Positions 1 to 8,571 of a stretch of DNA of 64,000 nucleotides are shown here, piece by piece. This DNA comes from Ischnura elegans (Eukaryota; Arthropoda; Insecta; Odonata; Coenagrionidae), in assembly GCF_921293095.1 (NCBI RefSeq), contig NC_060252.1, positions 5,952,001-6,016,000 of the forward strand. Reading direction: 5' to 3'. Numbering within the stretch: position 1 is the first letter of the stretch; each line of letters opens with the position of its first letter. A program made the translations under genes and the position numbers. The notes beneath the pieces are model-generated. The model was given only the letters and a program-made list of their open reading frames with translations. It ran no database searches and was not told the origin of the DNA.

Positions 1-240
1 GCGGCGGCAGCAGCGGGAAAGAGAGAGAGGACTCATTTGAGGAGGGGGGGGGGTCGGGAGGGGAGGGGCACTGCGGCGTCGCCCCCCCTTTATATGTGTG
101 CCGCCGCCGCAGTCTCTTTCCCCTCCGCCGCCTCACCCTCTGTCCCCTTTATCGGCCAGGGTCTGGGGGAGGGGTCAGGGATAAGGGACATGCGCAAGGG
201 ACGGGCTCAGCGCCGCGCCGCGGACGCCGCCGAAAACCAT
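1..240. promoter_or_regulatory. CpG-rich island at left edge, possible promoter or first exon
   Basis: This stretch is far richer in G+C and CpG than the AT-rich DNA that follows. It carries GCC/CGG runs, purine-rich AGAGAG tracts and a matching CTCTTTCCC tract on the other arm. An octamer motif (ATTTGCAT) lies at 239-246, on its edge. Islands like this usually mark a promoter or 5' UTR exon in such genomes. No start codon context, splice donor or conserved peptide fixes a direction, and the short ORFs across it are low in complexity. It may belong to a gene mostly outside the window. Promoter identity is inference. Confidence 0.4.
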
Positions 241-1139
241 TTGCATACAAAAGTCATCTTCTTTCTCCTTCCTATTTCCCTGATTTCTAGAACATTTTTT
301 TAAATTTCCCTTAATCTATAGCAATGGAAAGCAGTTGTATGAGAGACTTTGCAGAGAAATAGGAAAGTATGCTGTTGAATAAAATTTTTTTTTTCCAGTA
401 ATGTAACTTATTCCGGTCAAAATACATGCAAACTCTAAGCAGTCTATTCTTAAAAATCTGAGATTTTTTATTTAAAAAATATTTAAAAATCATTAAAACA
501 TTCCACTTATCCTAGACTTGCCTACTTATTTAAAATTACTTTACCTAAACTTAAATTTATCTTGCCCCCTAAAAAAATATGCTACATACACTACTGCTAC
601 AATATGTGTCTTTCTCTTAAGTTTTAGCCCAAAGTGATTAGTCAAGTTATCCCTCTAGTGATGTTTCTTTATATCAATTACATTTTAAAATATTGAAATT
701 CATTGCCTTCTGCGGAGGTTGGAATTTTAACCATGCTAACATGCGGTGCAAAACTTCATGCAATGCAGAGTTACTTCATTTTAGAACTATTTTTTTCCTA
801 GGAATAACTTTTACACAATATGTTAAAGTAGTTAACCCTTAGGCTGCAGGAGTTCACGATTTTATCTGCCAGCCAGTGTAGAAGAGACCCCTTTTGCAGG
901 AGGCACCCCCTGCCACAAGGGCTGGTAGGACATAGAGTTAAGCCCCTTAGCGATCCTTATACAGCGAGGGAAAGTGCCCCAGTGCAAGATATCCAAGTAG
1001 CAATAAAAATTTTGGGTAAATGCAATTTTGAGTCAGCGCACAAAACGTATAAAAACGTTCCCACACACTAAGGATCAAAACGCAAAGAAGCCAACACGTG
1101 AATTCAATGGATTCGGCTTTTACTTTGTGAAAATCCATG
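241..1139. other. AT-rich non-coding DNA, nothing recognised
   Basis: Long A and T runs, no conserved peptide and no clear repeat ends. The ORFs here are short and look like chance. Confidence 0.6.
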
Positions 1140-1270
1140 TTGAAATGAAAATACACAACCCTGGTAACTTTACACTGGAAAATTAATTTATTTGCACTAG
1201 GTACTAGGTATAGGTACCAATAAATAATTTTCCAGAGAAAAGTTACCTGGGTTGTGTATTTTCATTTCAA
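1140..1270. repeat. Fold-back element with ~52-bp arms
   Basis: The left end (TTGAAATGAAAATACACAAC) is repeated inverted at the right end, and pairing continues for about 52 bp per arm with a few mismatches. A ~26-bp loop contains CTAGGTACTAGG-type direct repeats. The arms would form a stable hairpin. This is typical of a fold-back MITE. No clear target duplication is visible. Confidence 0.75.
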
Positions 1271-1311
1271 GCCAATACCTACATTTTTCCCAATGTCAGC
1301 AGAGAGATAAA

Positions 1312-1568
1312 CAGGTTCAAATCCCAGCGGTGACAGAGAATTTTCAGAGAATACCCGATCCCTGCTTTAATGTGGTGTGGAGGACATTTCAAGCGTAACA
1401 CTCCGTCCGTTGGATGGGACGTTAAGCCATGGTCCCCTTGGAGCCTTTCGTTAAGAGCAGGCTAATGCTGACGCCAGGTTTCTCTCCATCCTTCCCACCA
1501 TATTCCTTCCTTTGTGGTGCAAGTGACCTCAGCTGTCAGACACCTCCTCCAAATACCATACCAAACCA
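1312..1568 (+). mobile_element. tRNA-derived SINE family A, 5'-truncated copy
   Basis: It begins at the box B-like GGTTCAAATCCC and shares the family body (CGTCCGTTGGATGGGACGTT, then GGTCCCCTTGG and TTCGTTAAGAGCAGGCTAA). It ends in the family's CCAAATACCATACCA tail. It matches the full copy at 3055-3354 almost throughout but lacks the box A head. Confidence 0.85.
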
Positions 1569-1809
1569 TATGATAACCAGACTACCTAATCACTCTTGGC
1601 CAAAACTCAGCAGAAAGATGTATTATTATTATTTATAATAATACCACAAAGATGTGTGGAAAGGCACTCAAAACAAATTGTTGGGAATAACACCTGAGGA
1701 ATGTATTAATGAAGCAAGCATATTAGCTTTTGTCTTTCCTTGCCAGTACAGTCAAATCAGCCAGCCCTTGTCCAGGCATGCATGCCTTCACGATTCAACT
1801 TCAGGGATT

Positions 1810-1967
1810 TACCGTATATGTCTGAATATAGTCCCCCCTTTTTTTCCAAAAATGCCCATGGCAAAAGTTAAGGGGGGGACTATATTCAAATGCATTTTTT
1901 TAACTTTTCCTGAAACTGAAGCCTCAAAATTAGGGGGGGGGGGGACTATATTCGGAGTAATACGGTA
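1810..1967. mobile_element. Tc1/mariner- or pogo-like MITE with TA flanks
   Basis: The ends are TACCGTATATGTCTGAATAT and, inverted, TACCGTATTACTCCGAATAT, each followed inward by ATAGTCCCCCC. TA dinucleotides bound the element. A further internal GGGGGGACTATATTCA block repeats the TIR. TA targets and ACCGTAT ends are typical of non-autonomous mariner/pogo elements; the superfamily assignment is inference. Confidence 0.7.
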
Positions 1968-2630
1968 CTGTCCATGAATGCCACACAATTCCACCGCAGA
2001 TGGTTTTCAGGCCATCATAGAAACTCTGGGAAGAAAACCTTTTGTCTATTCATATATTTATGGCAACACCTTTAATTCTTCGCATACATTCACTGACTTT
2101 GGCATGAGTTACGGCTATCTCTTGCAGGGAATTCTGACAATCGTTACTCTACTACGTAAAAATATAGCATAGGCCAAAGTGTGGGTCTAGACTCTCCACT
2201 TTCATCTTTGCTGTTAACCAAGTATACAACGAGGATGGTAAAAGAGGCGGCGAAAGAAATGTAGCCGACTCAACCTGAGTAAATTGATGTTTATACCACT
2301 GAGGTTTGCGTACGATATGCCATTGATTTGGCAGGGGTCAAAAGGTCTTCATGCATTGGAGGATGCACAAAATGAACAATGTCATGAACACCACAAGAAG
2401 ATGAAAACAACAAAGTCACATTTTTTTTAAAACTAAGAGAACATGGAACTTGAGACTCATCCATAGGTAAGGATTTATTCTTGGAGGTTCCAAGCATGCT
2501 CATGAGCCCCCATCACATACAAATTTAGTGTGAATCGAATGAATTAAGCCCCCTGATGTATTACAAGGTTTGGAAGTTATGGCTTTTGCATACTGCTTAT
2601 CTTGGATTATTAGGATTAAAATTTATTGTA
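1968..2630. other. Non-coding DNA, nothing recognised
   Basis: No conserved peptide, RNA motif or repeat terminus was seen here. Confidence 0.5.
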
Positions 2631-2638
2631 AGGCCATT

Positions 2639-2895
2639 CAGTGGCATAGCCAAGGGGGCCTGGGAGTCCGGACCCCCCTGAAATATAAAAACACAATTAT
2701 TTTTCTTCATAAAAGAAAACAAAGAATGGAAAAATCATGAATTTAAAGATATTTCTTTAAAAAATGAAGTTTTTTGATTATGAAAAGTGTTAAAATTAGT
2801 TTATAACCGTCCACTTAGTACCCTGTTTTTCAAAAATTTCCCCCCTGTTTTTGGACCCCTCCCTCCCCCAAAGGAAATTCCTGGCTAAGCCACTG
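2639..2895. mobile_element. hAT-type MITE, family 1, copy 1 (perfect 8-bp TSD)
   Basis: The ends are CAGTGGCATAGCCAAGG and GGCTAAGCCACTG, an inverted pair. The 8-bp AGGCCATT is duplicated exactly on both sides (2631-2638 and 2896-2903). The 257-bp body is AT-rich with no ORF. An 8-bp TSD with a CAGTGGC(A/G)TAGCC end is the signature of non-autonomous hAT elements. A second copy sits at 38987-39247. Confidence 0.92.
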
Positions 2896-3054
2896 AGGCC
2901 ATTCAAATTCATGCATAAGCGTGGTGTTGGTTATTTTCTATCTTGAACTTCCAAAAAAAAGAGTTGCTATTAAACGAAGTGGAAAATAAAGAAAAATTTT
3001 TTTAGCCTAAAAAGCTAAAGCTAAGTTATATATGTAGTTTGTTCGCTTCATCCA

Positions 3055-3354
3055 GGGGATCGGGTTGGTGTGGTGGCTGGAGTGTTGGCTTCCCATCCCG
3101 TGGGCTCGGGTTCAAATCCCGGCAGTGGCAGAGAATTTTCAGAGACTGCCCGATCCCTGCTTGAATACCGTGTGGAGGACATTTCAAGCGCAACACTCCG
3201 TCCGTCGGATGGGACATTAAGCCGTGGTCCCCTTGGCGCCTTTCGTTAAGAGCACGCTAATGCCGAGGCCGGGTTTCTCTCCACCCATCCTTCCCTCACG
3301 GCACAAATGACCTAAGCTGTCGGTCGCCTCCTCCAAACACCATACCATACCATT
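3055..3354 (+). mobile_element. tRNA-derived SINE family A, full-length copy with 10-bp TSD
   Basis: A complete 300-bp SINE flanked by the perfect 10-bp repeat GCTTCATCCA (3045-3054 and 3355-3364). The head holds a box A-like GGTTGGTGTGGTGGC and box B GGTTCAAATCCC, so it descends from a tRNA. The body carries CGTCCGTCGGATGGGACATT, GTGGTCCCCTTGGCGCC and TTCGTTAAGAGCACGCTAA. The tail ends CACCATACCATACCAT. Target duplication shows LINE-assisted insertion. It is the reference copy for this family in the window. Confidence 0.93.
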
Positions 3355-3364
3355 GCTTCATCCA

Positions 3365-4045
3365 CCTAAATTCCATTAAGATACAAGATCCAAAAAATTG
3401 TTGATGTAATATTTTACAAAAATTAATTAGATTCCCAAATCTTACAATTTGTCAAGAAATTACTTGTCCTGTCACACAAGTGTGCAGAGAAAGACAATTT
3501 TCTGCAGGGAATAATATTGCAATATAAAGACGTCAAAACCTGCTGCCTGAGCATGTAGATGAAATGGTTTTTGTGCATGAGAATTTGAAAGGGTCCGATG
3601 GTGCCATGGTACGAAGGTGCCCGATGTTACATGATTCATTTACGTATAAAATATTTATTACAACTTTACAAATACCTTTACTCAGGGCTCTTCCTGGCAG
3701 ATTGGATACATTTAATAATTAAATTATCGACATATTACTAGAGATTAACACATTTCAATTGTGCTTATGGAACTGTTTAAGACAGATTAATTTCCATTCA
3801 TCTCCTACTTCTTACATAATTACCATCAATGTTCCTTATTATTTTTCCTTTTTGCGTCAGGCTTAGTATTCAGAATGGAAAATTCACTAGGGCATAGTGA
3901 AATTAGAATATGTTGGTGTATGCATTGTTGTATTGCCTGCTCTAGAAATTATCATACTCAACTCGAGTCGACTTGATACTTGCGAGTAGTTTTCAACTCA
4001 ACTTCATACTTGACTCAAGATCAAAAAGTGCTACTTGCACACCCC
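3365..4045. other. AT-rich non-coding DNA, nothing recognised
   Basis: No conserved peptide was seen. Around 3960-4015 there are short degenerate repeats of ACTCGA/ACTTGA type (ACTCGAGTCGACTTGATACT). Otherwise unremarkable. Confidence 0.5.
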
Positions 4046-4162
4046 CAGCACCTTTCATTAAGAGCAGGCGATTGTCGACTCTGAGTTTCTCTCCTTCCTC
4101 AACCCTACCTAATGGTGTAAATGATCTTAGCCATCGGTCGCCTTCTCCAGACACCATACCAT
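4046..4162 (+). mobile_element. SINE family A, 3' fragment
   Basis: Only the 3' third of the family is present, from CACCTTTCATTAAGAGCAGG through a TTTCTCTCC stretch to the CCAGACACCATACCAT tail. The head and middle are missing. Confidence 0.75.
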
Positions 4163-4479
4163 TTCATATAGGCAACCTGCATAGCACCCACAAACCCCCA
4201 AACCAAATTTCTGGCTATGTGCGTGATGGAAGACATGAGTTGATGCTTTGAAAAACCAAAGAAGGAGGCAACAGAAACAGGTAAGAGGGGAGATCAGGGA
4301 AATGATGGGTTTGATTGAGATGAACAAACGTACAAGTAAAGCACAAAGCAGTTAATTCATAGTAAACATTGCAATCCTCAGATTGGTATGTACTACATCT
4401 ATTGTAAACCTCCATTTCTCCTCATCTTTCCCATGCCAGTCCTTTCACCTCCCTGAGGTTCTTATCCTTCTTCATCTGT

Positions 4480-4850
4480 CTTCTTCTCAAGTCTTCCTCT
4501 AAGGACTTCTCCATCAATTTTCCCTTCCATAACATTTCTCTTGTGTCTGCTGGTGTATACTTCTCTGAGTTCACTCACCAGTGCCATCAAATATCTGGTG
4601 GCGGTCTTCTCTTCTTTTCTCTCGCGTAAAGTTAGGGGCTGTTGCTTCCAAAGGCCCTCAGTGGTGGACGGAGTGTGCCTTCTGGGCAGGGAGGCCACCA
4701 CTTGTATTGCTGACCATGGGCTACTCCACTAGGGGTTATTCCGAAGTTGAGTGATAGGCGGTAAATTCCTACTTATGGAAGGCGGGCCCACGCACTTTGA
4801 ATTTTGAGAAAAAATGGGAAGTGGAGGTGCTAGAAACTGTTCTTGGAATC
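4480..4850. repeat. Unclassified dispersed repeat family B, copy 1
   Basis: This stretch matches 10600-10998 at moderate identity. Shared blocks include TTTCCNTTCCATAACATTTC, GTGTGCC(T/C)TCTGGGCAGGG, CCATGGGC(T/C)ACTC and CTTTGAATTTTGAGA. Neither copy has an intact ORF or clear ends. A LINE 3' region is possible, but I cannot classify it. Confidence 0.75.
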
Positions 4851-4974
4851 AGTAACCAGTGGCAGCTCGTTAGTCAAATGCTCGGGGGGGCACACTTCAA
4901 AGGGGGACAATTGAATATTTTGTGAATTTTAGTTAGTTTTTAAGGCTATTTAGGAATTAAATTTGCTTAATTAA

Positions 4975-5804
4975 CCCTTTCGAGACCGCGGAGTTTTCGT
5001 CTTAGCTTGACTGCTGTACCGCTCCCTAAGAGACTCTTCTTTCTCGTGGTACGGAGCATTTTTGGAGGGCATTCATTAAGAAGGGTCTCGCTGAACCTTT
5101 TTCGACCCCTCCACGGTGGGACTCCGTATTATCTCGGACTCCAAGAGTAGTTGTGCTCCCTCCTTTCTGGGTTTACGACCATACCTGCGGCATTGGTTCG
5201 CGGTCAACTTATGTATTGCTTATATGTATTTAGCAAATGGATAATTGTTGCTTGCACGTAAATTACAGACATTGAATATAATTCCTCATTTTTATCTGAG
5301 CATTGTCAAATTTTAAACGAAGTTCTAAGGCCATTATCAAATCATTTAACGCAGCAACAATTTCCATGTTGATGTTTATACATAACTCAAGATATAAGTT
5401 AATATTTGTCGTAGAATTTCGTTTAAAAATTGTAAACGCTGCTCAAAAGACAAACAATTCAATTCTTAGTTTATATTTCTTGAGAAATGAACAAATATTT
5501 ATTTCGAAAATTGACTCTATAAACAATTGTATGACCGCAGTCCCTTACCGCTGAGAGAGGTTATAAAAGACGAAGGGTCCGGGTACCTGCTCCCGGATTC
5601 GGAGGGTTAATCCTAAACCCCGAAGCGTTGGGTCCCGAGACAAAGGCGACCTAAACCCACGACCATCCTGAAAGGGGGAGAGCTCGAAAACGTATATATA
5701 CGGGTTTCGTTTTCTTGACCGGGAAAATCTCACACGTATACGCCCGTGGTCTCCCGGGTCAGGAAACGTCCACACGTATATATAAGTGTACGGTAGGGAA
5801 AAGG
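4975..5804. mobile_element. piggyBac-like non-autonomous element (TTAA flanks)
   Basis: The tetranucleotide TTAA bounds both ends (4971-4974 and 5805-5808). The termini read CCCTTTCGAGACCG and, inverted, CCTTTTCCCTACCG. CCCTTT-type ends with a TTAA duplication are the piggyBac signature. The internal ORF on the - strand looks like chance coding, and no transposase is visible. Inverted terminal identity is short, so the right boundary is less certain. Confidence 0.5.
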
Positions 5805-5927
5805 TTAAAAATAACATAATGTAAATATTTATAATGATAAAATTTAAACCAAAGCAAGGTATTCTGCAACACTGCAGCACCTAGTAGATGCCAGATTATA
5901 AGATTATATAAGATTATTATAGATTAT

Positions 5928-6640
5928 TTGTCATACTCCTCTCTAACCCCATCCTCAGTTTTCCCAAGCCCCGTGACTGTACACCCTCCCTCCATCCCCT
6001 TCCCCCGCCCTACCGCCCACCACCCCCTCCTACCTTCCTATTTAAGCACAGCGCACTTGATATTTTTGTACCTGATGATGCTGAAAAGCGAAACCGGTCG
6101 TATTAATAAATGTAAAATTGTGGAAATTGCTCCTGCTTTTTCATTATCATTACTGACTTTTTGGTCAATCTCTCTCCCCTAATCCACACAAAAAAACACC
6201 TTATTTCAACGACAAACACAGTCTATTGATCAAAGGCTGCACCATAGGAAGCAGATTCAGCCCCTTGTATGCAATTTTATTTCTGCCTCCTGGAAGAATC
6301 TCTCATTTCCTCCTACCCACTTGCACGCTTAATTAGGCTCCACTTCATTGATGATATCTTCCTTCCCTGTCCTCATGGAGCAAACTCACTAGAGGACTCA
6401 TTCATTTCAGCACTCTATCACTTCTCTGAACTATCCTTCACCTCCCATTAATCCTTCTCCCGAAAGACATTTACAGATGATTCAGCTTCCTTAGAAAATC
6501 AAAAATTCAACTCTTCAGTCCATATTAAACCCACCAATAAACAGCAATACTTGTACTACATTAGCAGTCATCCGCCACACACTATATAAGCTCTAACCTC
6601 CTCTATCTATTAGAGGCCATAGAATCTGCTACAACCCTAA
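5928..6640 (+). mobile_element. Penelope-like element relic (RT fragment)
   Basis: Translation around 6330-6450 gives a reverse transcriptase active-site block, HFIDDIFLPCPHG, followed by a degraded LxxF-type stretch. Further on, near 6520-6590, there is IKPTNKQQYLYY followed by SSHPPHT, a motif pair characteristic of Penelope-like RTs. Stops and frameshifts break the frame (for example after 6451 and near 6590). The C-rich stretch at 5930-6060 and the CTGATGATGCTGAAAAGCGA block near 6071-6095 look like the tail or pseudo-LTR of the same kind of element. The GIY-YIG endonuclease domain was not seen. Clearly non-functional. Confidence 0.75.
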
Positions 6641-7029
6641 CTACCTACAATTTTTTCTTAAAAACCTACACCAATCTCTTCTTCATCAACCTGCCAGTGG
6701 GAGCCTGCACCCCCCCTCCTCTCCCCAGCTTAAATGGTATGTAGGTACCTACTTTGTCTGATAAAAGTATGTAACCTTTAAATTCAAGTACAATGAAAAC
6801 AGAAACATCAAGAGCTTAAATACATTTTAGTCTTAGATTTAAAATGCTGTTTTAGAGGCTAATTTAAACATATTTTCTAGGGGAGGGCCCTTGGTAACCC
6901 CCATATCACTGGAGGATATTCCATAGTCCCTACACCCCCGGCAGGATTGCTGCCCTTCCCCCAACATAAAACTGTAAACTCTGCTCATGCTTGTACAACA
7001 ATACATAGATAACATGCTTGTACAAGCAT

Positions 7030-7527
7030 CGTGCTACACGGGGCTAACAAGAAGGCACTGGAGGACACTGTCTTGGGCCCATTGGCGCCCCAGCCATCCA
7101 CACCGAGGCGACTCCAGGTCGCCCACAAAGCAGACAAGACCTCTGGAGCCATCTCCTCTTCACCCATCTTGTGGCCATTCCTGTCAAAAAGGTCAAGGCT
7201 TTTGGGCATTGAAGATGCAATGAATCGTAGTGCAGCCACTGCGACACTATTATAGATATGCCAGGGTTTGCGTTTACGTCATATACATTGTAATGCCTGG
7301 ATGACTAAGGCTGCAGACCCAGTTCCTCCATCATCATCTCACCCAGAATAAGGGGTAGGTATTTTGAGTATGTGATGTGCTGTATCTCGGCTCCAACGAT
7401 CCTCCTCGCCTCATGGAAAAGCGTCCTTCCAGTGCAGGCTGATCTTGGCCAACTCCTTACCAACGCGGTTTGGCTCTCCCATGAACAGTGTGCGCAGAAC
7501 AATGAGGACACATTGTTCATTGGCTAA
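7030..7527 (-). pseudogene. Animal haem peroxidase pseudogene fragment
   Basis: Read on the - strand, pieces in two or more frames give [19 protein letters not shown], then [20 protein letters not shown] followed by LPLILG, then YDVNANPG, then AALRFIASSMPKSLDLFDRN. In order these match the animal haem peroxidase domain of chorion peroxidase and peroxidasin relatives, with the LhTLFMREHNR region, the EARRiV.AEmQHITY.eyLP block and the NP.i.n..a.AAlRf block. One stop follows LGLQP, and at least two frameshifts break it (near 7430 and 7255). About 155 residues run without introns, so it could be a retrocopy or a single-exon remnant. The Arg of REHNR is changed (GEPNR). No promoter is evident, and it points away from SPCS3. 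Confidence 0.8.
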
Positions 7528-8199
7528 ATTAAAATTAAAATGGATGACGAAGAATTCTTTACTTGTGCAACTACACTGAGTTATATCATCTTAGTATCAT
7601 TTACCTGTATTTAAAAATGAGATAACGCTGTCATAATAATAATGTTTGAGTTAGACCCCGAGGGTTGGATTGCATAATGATAATGATCAAAACCCCACAA
7701 AAGAACTGTTCAGTGAACACCATAATATCAACAATCTGAGAATGGACGATAATACTTCTGACTATGTCCAAGTGCACTAGGTGGCCATTTCGTCAATAAT
7801 AATATGAATATCCTCAAATTCAGTATACATAGCTATCTCATCAACTTCTTTTATAAGAGGTAATGCAAACCTATTAAATTTTATATAAGAAATATATTAT
7901 GCACGATGACCTATTATACAATATTAAAGGTCTTTGTCGACTAACCTTCGTAAAAGATGTTTTTTACAATAATTTAGTGTAATACAGATCAATATAGACC
8001 TTAGGTTTTAGGTGTACTTTTTCTTTTTCCATCACAGCACCTTTCCTAAGCAGGATATTGCTTGCTATTGAAGTATTGAAGTAGAGAGTTTTCACAGCGT
8101 GTTCTAACACCAAAGACGATAAATTTAGTTTATGAAAGCGAAATTCTCTTCATCGCATGTATATACTTATGGATGAGCTGCATTTACAGATTTGTATTC
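7528..8199. other. Intergenic DNA between peroxidase pseudogene and SPCS3
   Basis: AT-rich with no conserved peptide. It separates the divergent pseudogene from the SPCS3 promoter region. Confidence 0.5.
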
Positions 8200-8428
8200 C
8201 TTCTATCAAGCTAGTTCCGCCCGCCGCCGTTGGGAGCGTGCGCGTTTTCGAATCGCGAATCTCGCTAAAGGTGGATGGAGTACTGATATGTCTGGGTTGG
8301 TGTTGGCTCGCCTCGATAGGTAGTTGCCGAAGTGTCCCTTTGTTGTTGCATTTTCTGTGTGTTGTGGTGTAGTCGGGTGGATTGGGTATTTTTATAAACA
8401 GCTCACTTTTGCGGAGTGTTTTATCACC
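8200..8428 (+). promoter_or_regulatory. SPCS3: Probable SPCS3 promoter and 5' UTR
   Basis: A CpG-rich patch (CCGCCCGCCGCCGTTGGGAG, then GCGTGCGCGTTTTCGAATCG) lies 130-210 bp upstream of the SPCS3 start codon in otherwise AT-rich DNA. No convincing TATA box was seen, which fits a housekeeping CpG-type promoter. The start codon context is ATCACCATGC, close to a good initiation context. The exact transcription start cannot be placed. Confidence 0.5.
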
Positions 8429-8571
8429 ATGCATTCCATTTTAACAAGAGGGAATGCGATACTGGCGTACACGTTGACTGTGTTAGCCGGGCTGACATTT
8501 TGCTGCTTTATATCAACTGTATTTATCGACTATCGGACGAAAACAACTATGGATACCGTTAAAGTACTTGT
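8429..8571 (+). CDS. SPCS3: SPCS3 coding exon 1
   Basis: Encodes residues 1-47 and two bases of codon 48, covering the N-terminus and membrane anchor through TVKVL. The donor is CTTGT|GTACGT. The exon ends two bases into a Val codon, which the first base of exon 2 completes. The 129-bp intron 1 ends TATTTTTCAG. Confidence 0.95.

Noticed and set aside
836-938. TTAACCCTTAGG...GAGTTAA as a small piggyBac-like element
   Set aside because: The two ends are not inverted repeats of each other.
5545-5880. 111-codon - strand ORF with repeated aromatic stretches
   Set aside because: It lies in a piggyBac-like insertion and reflects repeated GTATATA sequence, not a protein family.
8324-8428. In-frame extension upstream of the SPCS3 ATG
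   Set aside because: It has no ATG, and the family N-terminus begins exactly at the Met at 8429.
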